Assembly (NCBI RefSeq): GCF_016907355.1
Contig: NZ_JAFBBW010000001.1
Coordinates: forward strand, 2,232,001-2,296,000
Length of the DNA stretch: 64,000 bases
Source of the DNA: Agromyces aurantiacus
Lineage (GTDB): Bacteria; Actinomycetota; Actinomycetes; Actinomycetales; Microbacteriaceae
Direction of reading: 5' to 3'
A program made the translations under genes and the position numbers. The notes beneath the pieces were generated by a model. That model saw only the letters and a program-made list of their open reading frames with translations, was not told the origin of the DNA and searched no databases. Positions 38,373 through 46,425 of this stretch are shown one piece after another (position 1 is the stretch's first letter; each line of letters opens with the position of its first letter).

Positions 38373-39197
38373 ATGCCGAAGACACCGGTCGTTTTCATTC
38401 ACGGCTTGTGGATCCACTCAACCGCCTGGGCGCCGTGGCTCGAGCTGTTCGACGCGAACGGCTACGCACCGGTCGCGCCCGGCTGGCCGGGAGACGCCGA
38501 CACCGTGGAGGCCACGCGCGCGAACGCCGAGCACCTCGACGACGTCGGAATCGAGCAGATCTGCCACCACTATGCCGACTACATCGAAACGCTCGATGCG
38601 AAGCCGATCGTCATCGGGCACTCCTTCGGCGGCCTCATCGCCCAAGAACTGCTCGCCAACGACCTCGCCATCGCCGCAGTGGCAATCGATCCGGCACCGA
38701 TCAAAGGCGTGAAGACGCTGCCGTTCTCCCAGTTGCGCTCGGGTTTCCCAGTACTCGGCAACCCGAAGAACAGGAAGCGCACGGTCTCCTTGACCGCGAA
38801 GCAGTTCCGATACAGCTTCGGCAATGCGATCTCGCAAGAGGAATCCGACGCCCTCCATGCGGCATGGACCATTCCAGGCCCGGGTCGCCCTCTCTTCGAG
38901 GATGCCACGGCCAATTTCACACGCAATTCGCCGGTTGAGGTCGACACCCTGACCGCAGTTCGCGGTCCTCTGCTGCTTGCTTCCGGGACCAAGGATCACA
39001 CCGTGCCGAAGGCTGTGACCCTCGAGGTGCTCGGGATGTACGCCAACAACCCCGCATCCGTCACCGAGTACCACGAGTTCGAGGGACGCGGGCACTCGCT
39101 CACCATGGACAGCGGCTGGCGGGATGTCGCCGACGTGACCCTCGAGTGGCTCGTTTCGAAGCGACTCGACGCGACGAGCCCGGCACCCACCGCCTAG
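38373..39197 (+). CDS. Alpha/beta hydrolase
   Basis: A 274-residue alpha/beta hydrolase fold protein. The oxyanion loop is HGLWIHSTAW, the nucleophile elbow GHSFGG with Ser84, the acid probably the Asp in ASGTKDHTVP, and the histidine in EGRGHSLTMD. A lid region occupies about 110-180. No signal peptide. Relatives are esterases, lactonases or haloperoxidase-like enzymes; substrate is open. ATG 38373 follows AAGGAG. It is the last gene of the region with less biased codon use. Confidence 0.88.
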   Translation: MPKTPVVFIHGLWIHSTAWAPWLELFDANGYAPVAPGWPGDADTVEATRANAEHLDDVGIEQICHHYADYIETLDAKPIVIGHSFGGLIAQELLANDLAIAAVAIDPAPIKGVKTLPFSQLRSGFPVLGNPKNRKRTVSLTAKQFRYSFGNAISQEESDALHAAWTIPGPGRPLFEDATANFTRNSPVEVDTLTAVRGPLLLASGTKDHTVPKAVTLEVLGMYANNPASVTEYHEFEGRGHSLTMDSGWRDVADVTLEWLVSKRLDATSPAPTA

Positions 39198-39284
39198 TCA
39201 GCCCTTGCCTCCCGTCCGCCCCAGAGGTCGAATTCGGGAGCCCGCCTCCGAGGTGATCGTCGGTCGACCCGGGATACTGGACGC

Positions 39285-39554
39285 ATGTCCTCCTCCGTCG
39301 AGCGCCGTTCCAATCCCACCGCCTGGGCCGCCTTCTGGGTCGCGCTGGCCGGCCTCGTGCTCATGCCCATCCCGCTCTTCATCGGGCTGATCCTCGGCGG
39401 CGGCCTCTCCATCGTCGCCGCGATCCTCACTGTGATCGCGCTGCTCAAGGGGCTCGCGCGCAACGGCACGGGGATCGCGCCCGTCGTGTTCGCCGCGATC
39501 TTCATCGCGCTGACGTGGGGCGGCATCTCCGCCGGCGGCGGGACCGTCTGGTAG
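39285..39554 (+). CDS. Small membrane protein, DUF4190-like
   Basis: An 89-residue protein with two or three hydrophobic segments (PTAWAAFWVALAGLVLMPIP, SIVAAILTVIALLKG, PVVFAAIFIALTWGG) and a short polar N-terminus. The repeated small helical segments resemble DUF4190-type proteins; function is unknown. ATG 39285 lies exactly 6 nt after GATACT (39273-39278), a leaderless start, marking the return to chromosomal-style promoters after the accessory region. Confidence 0.7.
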   Translation: MSSSVERRSNPTAWAAFWVALAGLVLMPIPLFIGLILGGGLSIVAAILTVIALLKGLARNGTGIAPVVFAAIFIALTWGGISAGGGTVW

Positions 39555-39605
39555 GTCGGCCTCGGCCGATTCGGTTAACCGACAGGGTGTCGGTAAGTTG
39601 GGATC

Positions 39606-39959
39606 ATGGAGATCCTGAAGAACGTCATCCTCGCCATCCACATCATCGGCGTCGCCGCACTGCTCGGCGGTGTGCTGTACCAGCTGGGCGCGATGCGGCA
39701 GGGCAAGGGGCGCATCCTCACCGCGATGATGCACGGAGCCTGGACGATGCTGGCGACGGGCATCCTGCTGGTCGGACTCCAGTACCCGCTGGGCCACGAG
39801 GTGAACAACGCGAAGGTCACCGTCAAGCTCGTGGTCCTCGTCGCGATCATCGTGATCGCCCTGGTGAACCGCAAGAAGGACGCCGTCGCCTCGTGGGTCC
39901 TGCCGACGATCGGCGGGCTCACGGTGCTGAACGTGCTGCTCGCCACCGTCTGGCGATGA
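39606..39959 (+). CDS. Conserved four-helix membrane protein
   Basis: A 117-residue protein with four predicted transmembrane helices: LKNVILAIHIIGVAALLGGV, an ATGILLVGL segment, VKLVVLVAIIVIALV, and a C-terminal GGLTVLNVLLATVW. A histidine in helix 1 and one in AMMHGAW recall small haem-binding or integral membrane families, but I cannot name one with confidence. ATG 39606 lies 6 nt after TAAGTT (39594-39599), leaderless. Confidence 0.7.
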   Translation: MEILKNVILAIHIIGVAALLGGVLYQLGAMRQGKGRILTAMMHGAWTMLATGILLVGLQYPLGHEVNNAKVTVKLVVLVAIIVIALVNRKKDAVASWVLPTIGGLTVLNVLLATVWR

Positions 39960-40023
39960 GCGCGCCGCCGCGTCTCGCACGCGGCGACTGCGCACGGGCG
40001 GCGCGGCCGAGGATAATTGCCGG

Positions 40024-40599
40024 ATGCCGAAGATCACCGCACCGACCGTGGCCGAGCATCGGGCAGCGCAGCGCGCGGCGCTCGTGCGCGCCGCCGGGGC
40101 CATCCTGGTCGCGGAGGGACTCGCGGGGGTCTCACCCCGGGCGGTGACCGAGCGCGCCGGCCTCGCTCGCTCGAGCTTCTACGACTACTTCGGAACCAAG
40201 GACGACCTGCTCGTCGCCATCGCGATCGACGCGATCACGGAGTGGGATGCCGAGATCGAGGAGGCGCTCGCGAACGCCGAGGCCGGGGCGCCGAGGCTGC
40301 GTGCCCTCGTCGAGGCGACCATGGCGATGACCGCCGACGGCCGACACGGGATCGCCGGCGCGCTGCGCGACGCCGACCTGCACCCGAGTCGCTATGAGGA
40401 CCTCATGCAGATGCACGACGCGCTGCTCCGGCCCGTGGTGGCTGTGCTCGGCGAGTGCGGCGTGCGCGAACCGGAGCGCGCTGCCGTGCTCGTCCAGGGC
40501 ACCCTCGCCGCGGGGATGCAGCTCGTGACGCACGGGGCCGACCATCGCGCCGTCGCCGAGGACGTGTACCGCCTGCTGGTCGACGGCGTGCTCGCGTGA
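40024..40599 (+). CDS. TetR-family transcriptional regulator
   Basis: A 191-residue regulator. The N-terminal TetR helix-turn-helix reads AEGLAGVSPRAVTERAGLAR then SSFYDYFGTKDDLLVAIAID, the family signature. The ligand-binding C-terminal domain is unclassified. ATG 40024 lies 6 nt after GATAAT (40012-40017), leaderless. The likely targets are itself or the adjacent P-type ATPase or membrane proteins; none is shown by the sequence. Confidence 0.88.
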   Translation: MPKITAPTVAEHRAAQRAALVRAAGAILVAEGLAGVSPRAVTERAGLARSSFYDYFGTKDDLLVAIAIDAITEWDAEIEEALANAEAGAPRLRALVEATMAMTADGRHGIAGALRDADLHPSRYEDLMQMHDALLRPVVAVLGECGVREPERAAVLVQGTLAAGMQLVTHGADHRAVAEDVYRLLVDGVLA

Positions 40600-40758
40600 C
40601 CCGAGCCGACCTTCGGCGCGCGCGGACTGCTCCGACTTTCGACCCTCCCTGCCGGCCGCCGATCCGTGCGATGGTGATGCCGCAGTCGTCGACCGTCCAC
40701 AGCCTCGACCTCAACGCCGATCCGAGACGGACGCGACGCTGAGATCCGGGGAGGTGTC

Positions 40759-43344
40759 GTGAACTCGACCGACGACACCGCGCCGACCTCGGAGCTCCGG
40801 GGCCTCACCACCGACGAGGCCGCTCGTCGACTCGCGCAGGACGGCCCGAACGAGCTGCCGACGGCGAAGCCGCGCACGCTCCTGCAGCAGGCGTGGGCCG
40901 TGATCCGGCAGCCCATGATCCTGCTCCTCCTGGTGGCCGGCACCGTGAACTTCGCCTTGGCCGAGCCGCTCGACGGCGCCATCCTGATGTCGTTCGTGGT
41001 GGTCGTGATCGCCATCTCGGTGTACCAGGAGCACAAGACCGAGAACGCGCTCGCGGCCCTGCGCAACCTCTCGTCGCCGCGCGCCCTCGTCGTCCGCGAC
41101 GGGCGGCAACTGCGCATCCCCGGTCGCGAGGTGGTGCGCGGCGACGTCGTGCTGCTCGTCGAGGGCGACCGCGTTCCGGCCGATGCCGTGCTCGCCGAGG
41201 CCGCGAGCCTCTCGGCCGACGAGTCGGCGCTCACGGGCGAGGCGGTGCCCGTGCGCAAGCGACGCGTCGAGGGGCAGCCCGGCGCGGCGACGATGGGGCC
41301 GCCGGACGGCGACGCCACCCCGTGGGTGTTCTCGGGAACGCTGGTCGTGAAGGGTCGCGGCGTCGCGCTGGTCATGGGAACCGGATCCGACACCGAGCTC
41401 GGTCGCATCGGCACGGCGTTGCGCACCATCGAGGAGGGGCCGACGCCCCTCCAGCGCGAGATCGGTCGCCTCGTGCGGATCATCGCCGTCCTGGGCCTGC
41501 TCGCGGCTGCGGCGGTCGCCGTCATCTACGGCCTGACCCGTGGGGTGTGGCTCGAGGGCGTCCTCGCGGGGATCGCCACGGCCATGGCGATGCTCCCCGA
41601 GGAGTTCCCGGTCGTGCTCACGGTCTTCCTGGCGCTCGGTGCGTGGCGGATGTCGCAGCGCCACGTGCTCACGCGCCGTCCGCCGGTCGTGGAGACCCTC
41701 GGCTCGGCGACCGTCGTGTGCGTCGACAAGACCGGCACGCTCACCCTGAACCGGATGACGGTGCGGGAGTTCACGGTCGGCGGGCGGACCCACGTGGTGG
41801 AGCCCGGGGTGCCGCTCCCGGAGGAGTTCCACGAAGTCGCCGAATACGCGGTGCTCGCCTCGCCGGTCGATCCGTTCGACCCGATGGACACGGCGTTCAC
41901 GGCACTCGGCAGCCGTGCGCTGGCGGGAACCGAGCACCTGCATCCCGGATGGGAGCTCGTGCGCGAGTACCCGCTCTCCGAGCAGCTGCTGGCGCTCGCC
42001 CACGTCTGGCGGTCGCCCGACGGCGCCGATCAGGTCGTCGCGGCGAAGGGAGCGCCCGAGGCGATCGCCGACCTGTGCCACTTCGATGCCGATCGCACGG
42101 CCGCGCTTCGCCGGGAGGTGGACGCCGCGACCTCCGCGGGCCTGCGCGTGCTCGGGGTCGCACGGGCGAGCATCGGCCGCGCCGAGGCGCTGCCGACCGA
42201 GCAGCACGAGTTCGACTTCGAGTTCGTGGGGCTGGCCGGCCTCCACGACCCCGTGCGTCCCGGCGCCGCGGAGGCGGTCGCCGAGCTGCGCCGGGCCGGC
42301 GTGCGCACCGTCATGATCACCGGCGACTACCCCGGCACGGCCATCGCGATCGCGCGGGAGATCGGCCTCGACCTCGCGGGCGGGGTGATCACGGGACCCG
42401 AGCTGACCGAGCTGCGCGACGAGGACCTGGCCCGGCGCATCCGCGACGTCAGCGTCTTCGCCCGCATGGTGCCCGACCAGAAGCTGCGGCTCGTCCGCGC
42501 GTTGCAGTCGGACGGCGAGGTCGTCGGGATGACCGGCGACGGCGTCAACGACGCCCCGGCGCTGCGCGCAGCAGACATCGGCATCGCGATGGGTGCGCGG
42601 GGCACGGATGTCGCCCGCGAATCCGCCGCGCTCGTCATCACGGACGACGACGTCTCGTCGATCGCCGGCGGGATCCGCAAGGGTCGTGCCATCTTCGAGA
42701 ACCTGCGGAAGGCGATGGCGTACATCATCGCCGTGCACGTGCCGATCGTCGGGATGTCGCTGATCCCGGTGTTCGTGGCGGAGTGGCCGCTGGTGCTGCT
42801 TCCGGCGCTCATCGCGTTCCTCGAGCTGATCATCGACCCCGCGTGCTCGGTGGTGTTCGAGGCCGAGGAGGCCGACCCGGGCATCATGGAGCAGCCGCCC
42901 CGCGGCCTCGCCGAGCCCATGTTCGGACGGCGCCTGCTCGCCATCGCCGTGGCGCAGGGCGTGTCGATGCTCGTCGCCGTGCTGGCGGTCTACGTGTGGG
43001 CGCTGCTCGGCGATCGGCCAGACGAGGCCGTGCGGTCGGTCACGTTCGCGACGCTCGTGTTCGGGAACCTCGCGCTGATCCTGGTCAACCGCTCGTGGCG
43101 GCTGCCCGTCTGGCGCACGTTCCGCGAGCGACGCAACCCCACGCTGAAGTGGATCCTCCTCGGTGCGACCGCCCTGCTCGCGCTGCTGCTGCTCGTCCCG
43201 GCGTTCCGCGACGCGTTCGGCCTGGGAGCGCTCGACGTGCGGGATTGGGTGGTCGCCCTCGCCGCCGGGGTCGGCGGTGCCGCCTGGTTCGAGGTCGTCA
43301 AGGTCGTGTCGCGCCCGGCCGCCGCGACGCCTCGCGGTCCGTGA
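40759..43344 (+). CDS. Cation-translocating P-type ATPase (Ca2+/PMR1-like)
   Basis: P2-type ATPase of 861 residues. An N-terminal cation-ATPase domain (LTTDEAARRLAQDGPNELP) is followed by ten transmembrane helices. LTGEAVPV is the actuator TGE loop; CVDKTGTLT carries phosphorylated Asp323; MVTGDGVNDAPAL-like MTGDGVNDAPAL is the hinge. PEEFPVV in helix M4 differs from the PEGLP of many Ca2+ pumps, so the ion is uncertain. GTG 40759 follows GGGGAGG. It ends before a strong bidirectional terminator. Confidence 0.92.
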   Translation: MNSTDDTAPTSELRGLTTDEAARRLAQDGPNELPTAKPRTLLQQAWAVIRQPMILLLLVAGTVNFALAEPLDGAILMSFVVVVIAISVYQEHKTENALAALRNLSSPRALVVRDGRQLRIPGREVVRGDVVLLVEGDRVPADAVLAEAASLSADESALTGEAVPVRKRRVEGQPGAATMGPPDGDATPWVFSGTLVVKGRGVALVMGTGSDTELGRIGTALRTIEEGPTPLQREIGRLVRIIAVLGLLAAAAVAVIYGLTRGVWLEGVLAGIATAMAMLPEEFPVVLTVFLALGAWRMSQRHVLTRRPPVVETLGSATVVCVDKTGTLTLNRMTVREFTVGGRTHVVEPGVPLPEEFHEVAEYAVLASPVDPFDPMDTAFTALGSRALAGTEHLHPGWELVREYPLSEQLLALAHVWRSPDGADQVVAAKGAPEAIADLCHFDADRTAALRREVDAATSAGLRVLGVARASIGRAEALPTEQHEFDFEFVGLAGLHDPVRPGAAEAVAELRRAGVRTVMITGDYPGTAIAIAREIGLDLAGGVITGPELTELRDEDLARRIRDVSVFARMVPDQKLRLVRALQSDGEVVGMTGDGVNDAPALRAADIGIAMGARGTDVARESAALVITDDDVSSIAGGIRKGRAIFENLRKAMAYIIAVHVPIVGMSLIPVFVAEWPLVLLPALIAFLELIIDPACSVVFEAEEADPGIMEQPPRGLAEPMFGRRLLAIAVAQGVSMLVAVLAVYVWALLGDRPDEAVRSVTFATLVFGNLALILVNRSWRLPVWRTFRERRNPTLKWILLGATALLALLLLVPAFRDAFGLGALDVRDWVVALAAGVGGAAWFEVVKVVSRPAAATPRGP

Positions 43345-43346
43345 CG

Positions 43347-43390
43347 GGGCGGATGTCGCGACGGCATGATCGTCGCCGCGACATCCGCCC
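43347..43390. terminator. Strong bidirectional terminator between P-type ATPase and flotillin genes
   Basis: Perfect 14-bp stem GGGCGGATGTCGCG (43347-43360) with CGCGACATCCGCCC (43377-43390), 16-nt loop. It begins 2 bp after the ATPase stop and ends 8 bp before the stop of the convergent flotillin gene. The GGATG/CATCC core is the strongest stem seen in the window. Confidence 0.75.
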
Positions 43391-43398
43391 TCGACGGC

Positions 43399-44871
43399 TC
43401 AGTCCGCCTGCGCCGATACGCGCGCGGTCTCGTGCGCCGCCACGATGCGCCCGCCGGCGAGTCCCGCGAGGATCGAGCCGACGTCGAGGCCGGTCAGGGA
43501 CTTCACGACCTCGGTGCCTTCGCCGAGCACCTGGCCCACCGTCTTCGTCACCGCGCTCGCGCCGTCGGTCGAGACCACCGTGAGCGTGTCGATGTTCGAG
43601 ATCGGCTCGGCGGCCGCACGCACGATCTCGGGCAGGCGCGAGATGATCTCCTGCGCGAGCGCCGCCTCGCCGTACTTCTTGAGCGCCTCGGCCTTGGCGT
43701 CGGTCGCGGCCGCCTCGGCGATGCCCTCGGCCTGGACGGCGGCCGCGCGGGCCTCGCCCTCGGCGCGGATACCGGCGGCGAGGGCGACCTGGCGGTCGCG
43801 CTCGGCCTCACCGGCGACGCGCACGCTCGTGGCGGCCGCCTCGGCATCCTGCACGGCCGCGACCTTGTTCGCCTCGGCGATCTTGGTGCGCTTGTAGGCG
43901 TCGGCCTCGGTGGCCGCGTTCGCGGCGTCGCGCTGGGCGTTCGCGCGCTGCACCTCGGCGTACGCCTCCGCCTCGGCGGGCTTGCGGATTTCGATGTCGA
44001 GCCGCTCCTGCGTTACGAGCGCCTGCTCCGAGAGCGCGTCGCGCTCCTGCACCGCGACGAGCTTGTCCTGCTCGGCCTTCGCGAGCATGCCGGATGCCTC
44101 GGCCTCGGCGTTCGCGCGGTCGGTCTCGGCCTTGATCGCCGCCTGCTTCAGGCTCAGCGCCTTCTGGCGCTCGGCGATCTGCTCGGCAGCCTCGATGCGG
44201 GCGAACTCGCTCGCCCGCGCCGCCTCGGCCTCGCTGACCTCCGCGACCTGACGGGCACGGGCGGCCTCGGCGCGCCCGAGGTTCGCGAGGTAGTCGCTGC
44301 CCGGCGTGGAGATGTCGCTGATGTTGAGCAGGTCGACCTGCAGGCCCTGCTCGGCCAGGTCAGCCTTGGTCTCGGCGACCACGCGGTCGGAGAGCGATTT
44401 GCGATCGGAGATGATCTGCTCGATGGTCATGTCGCCGACGATCGAGCGCAGCGAGCCCTCGAGCGACTCCTTGATGATCTCGGTCAGCAGGTCCTGCTGC
44501 GAGAGGAAGCGCTGGGCGGCGCGTCGCACGCCCTCCTCGGTGCCGCTCACCTTGAAGTTGATCGAGGCCTTGATCGCGATCTTGATGCGGTGCTTGTCGA
44601 CGCCCTCGACCGTGATGCCGATCTGGCGCTGCTCGAGCGAGATCGGGAAGCCCTGCTGCAGGACCGGCCACACGAACGTGCGGCCGCCGATGACGACGCG
44701 CTGGCCGGTGCCGATCTCGGCGGGGGCGCGGCCGGCGCCGCGGCCGACGATGATGAGCGCCTCGTTCGGCGGCACGCGCCGGATGCGTCCGGCGATGAAG
44801 CCAAGCAAGCCGAGGAATGCGACGGCGATCGCGACGATCGCGCCGATCTGGATGAGTGCGGGGTCGGTCAT
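43399..44871 (-). CDS. Flotillin-like SPFH protein
   Basis: A 490-residue flotillin/FloA-type protein that organises membrane microdomains. An N-terminal hydrophobic anchor (LIQIGAIVAIAVAFLGLLGF) precedes the SPFH/PHB domain (about 35-200). A long Ala/Glu-rich coiled coil with EA repeats (RAEAARARQVAEVSEAEAAR and onward) runs to about residue 440. ATG 44871 is preceded by GGACCCC, a weak site. The gene upstream in the same direction encodes an NfeD-type protein, its usual partner. Confidence 0.92.
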   Translation of the reverse strand: MTDPALIQIGAIVAIAVAFLGLLGFIAGRIRRVPPNEALIIVGRGAGRAPAEIGTGQRVVIGGRTFVWPVLQQGFPISLEQRQIGITVEGVDKHRIKIAIKASINFKVSGTEEGVRRAAQRFLSQQDLLTEIIKESLEGSLRSIVGDMTIEQIISDRKSLSDRVVAETKADLAEQGLQVDLLNISDISTPGSDYLANLGRAEAARARQVAEVSEAEAARASEFARIEAAEQIAERQKALSLKQAAIKAETDRANAEAEASGMLAKAEQDKLVAVQERDALSEQALVTQERLDIEIRKPAEAEAYAEVQRANAQRDAANAATEADAYKRTKIAEANKVAAVQDAEAAATSVRVAGEAERDRQVALAAGIRAEGEARAAAVQAEGIAEAAATDAKAEALKKYGEAALAQEIISRLPEIVRAAAEPISNIDTLTVVSTDGASAVTKTVGQVLGEGTEVVKSLTGLDVGSILAGLAGGRIVAAHETARVSAQAD

Positions 44872-44923
44872 GGGGTCCTTCCGGTTCGGGTCGGGGCGGG
44901 GGAGGGTGCAGTGGTCGAGCGGG

Positions 44924-45400
44924 TCAGGCGTGGTCGGCGACGACCTTGACCCGGCTGCCGGCGTGCTCGATCACGCGCACGCGTGAGCCTTCGGCGATCG
45001 GGGCGTCGGCCCAGGCCAGCCGGCGCTCGAGCTCGCCGGGGCCGTCGAGGCTGACCTCGCCGCCTGACGACGAGATCGAGGCGGTCGCGACACCGGTGAG
45101 CCCGATCGCGGACGCGGGCACGCCGTCGGAGCTCCGCGCGAGGGAGCGGACGAACAGCACCGACGCCACGTACGCCGCGGCGGCGAGCACGATCGCCGCG
45201 ACGTACGCCCAGACGAGGTCGAGCCCCGCGCCGACCGTGAGCGCGCCGGCCGCGCCGAAGACCGTCAACCCGATGCCGAGCGCCGTGCCGGAGACCAGGC
45301 CGTCGCCCATCTCGAAGTGGTCGAGCACGTCGCCGATGACGAGCGAGACCACGAGCAGGAGGAGGCCGAGGCCTCCGACGACCAGGAAGGGGAGGAGCAC
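44924..45400 (-). CDS. NfeD-like membrane protein
   Basis: A 158-residue protein: hydrophobic segments LLPFLVVGGLGLLLLVVSLV and GLTVFGAAGALTVGAGLDLV plus a third, then a C-terminal OB-fold domain (GLTGVATASISSSGGEVSLD, GSRVRVIEHAGSRVKVVAD). NfeD proteins accompany flotillins and this one is 52 nt upstream of it. GTG 45400 is preferred; the frame is open a further 33 codons but these cross the promoter hairpin. See the 5'-terminal stem-loop at 45424-45458. Confidence 0.82.
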   Translation of the reverse strand: MLLPFLVVGGLGLLLLVVSLVIGDVLDHFEMGDGLVSGTALGIGLTVFGAAGALTVGAGLDLVWAYVAAIVLAAAAYVASVLFVRSLARSSDGVPASAIGLTGVATASISSSGGEVSLDGPGELERRLAWADAPIAEGSRVRVIEHAGSRVKVVADHA

Positions 45401-45423
45401 GCGGGGCCTCTCTGCACACGAAG

Positions 45424-45458
45424 GTCCCCGCCCGAGCGGCGGGGACGGACTCACCCTA
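45424..45458 (-). promoter_or_regulatory. Promoter and 5'-terminal hairpin of nfeD-flotillin transcript
   Basis: On the minus strand TAGGGT (45458-45453) is followed by a 6-nt gap; the predicted start, 45446, is the first base of a perfect 9-bp stem GTCCCCGCC (45446-45438) and GGCGGGGAC (45432-45424) with a 5-nt loop. The transcript would thus begin with a hairpin, an arrangement known to protect 5' ends of mRNA. The nfeD GTG follows 24 nt later. Confidence 0.5.
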
Positions 45459-45534
45459 GTGGCGCCGCATCCCGCGCCACCAGAGGGAGCGGTCCCCATC
45501 CGGAGGAAATGCTCCGGCGGCGACGCTCAGTCGC

Positions 45535-46299
45535 TCAGGAGGCGACCGCGCCGCCGATCCGCAGGCGTGCCACGGCCGCCTCGCCCCGGATCACGCCCAG
45601 CAGCCGCACGACCTCGTCGACGACCTGTGCGTTCACCGTGCGACATACCACGCTGTAGGGGCCGAGCGGTTCGAGTCCGCCCGCGCGGATGCGGATGACT
45701 TCCCAGCCGACCTCGCGCAGCACGGCATCCTTCTCGACGTCGGAGCCCTCCTTCAGGCCCCGGTGCGCCCGCCCCGAACGACCCGGGTCGTCGTACTCGA
45801 TGGCCACGCGCAGCTCGGCGACGAGGATGTCGGGCCACACCTCCTGGCGGCCGTAGAACATGCGCGCCGTGCGCACCGCGTTCGCGCGATGGTGCAGCCG
45901 GATCCGCTCGCCGAGCAGGGCGCGGAGCCGTTGCTCGGTCATCGAGGTGCCGACGCGCAGGCCCGGCTTCATGAACGGCATGCCGGCCTCGCGCGCCGCG
46001 GCCCCGGCGCCGGCGGCGTTCGCACGGCACTTCGCGCACCCCGTGCCGGTCAGCACGTCGATGACCGTCGCGCGGTAGCGGTCGTGGCCGCGGCGGCACT
46101 GCCACTCGTACTCGGCGCCGACGCGCGTCTCGGCCATGAGCGGGCGGCGCTGCGCGGGCGCGACGCGGCCCAGCAGCTCAGCCCTGGTGCGCTGCGTCTC
46201 GTCGAGCAGCATGCAGAGCGGGCAGGCGCGGCGGATGCCGACTGCCGACGGGTCGTCGGGCGCGGCCCCGTGTCCGCATCGGAACCTCACCGCGACCAT
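45535..46299 (-). CDS. Double zinc-ribbon protein with putative nuclease domain
   Basis: A 254-residue protein of unknown function. Two zinc ribbons: Cys8, His10, Cys26, Cys29 and Cys68, His72, Cys88, Cys91 (CRRGHDRYRAT then CAKC). The C-terminal domain resembles the DUF559/Vsr-type restriction-endonuclease fold: DILVAELRVAIEYDDPG with Asp157, Glu168 and Asp170, then EKDAVLREVGWEVIRIR with Lys190. Nuclease activity is inference. ATG 46299 lies 8 nt after GACGAT on the minus strand. It is divergent from the family A polymerase gene. Confidence 0.62.
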   Translation of the reverse strand: MVAVRFRCGHGAAPDDPSAVGIRRACPLCMLLDETQRTRAELLGRVAPAQRRPLMAETRVGAEYEWQCRRGHDRYRATVIDVLTGTGCAKCRANAAGAGAAAREAGMPFMKPGLRVGTSMTEQRLRALLGERIRLHHRANAVRTARMFYGRQEVWPDILVAELRVAIEYDDPGRSGRAHRGLKEGSDVEKDAVLREVGWEVIRIRAGGLEPLGPYSVVCRTVNAQVVDEVVRLLGVIRGEAAVARLRIGGAVAS

Positions 46300-46425
46300 G
46301 TCGCCCCATCGTCTCGCATGCCGACATCGTGACGGACGCCGCCGACACTCGCCTCGCAGCCGGCCTGCGGCCCGCGCCGACCGCGGGCGCCGCGCGATGT
46401 CACCGGCCCGCGGCAGAATCGTCTC

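Noticed and set aside
38155..38712. ORF before and across the hydrolase start
   Set aside because: It is out of frame with the hydrolase, lacks a ribosome site and gives a Ser/Arg/Pro-rich product with no similarity seen.
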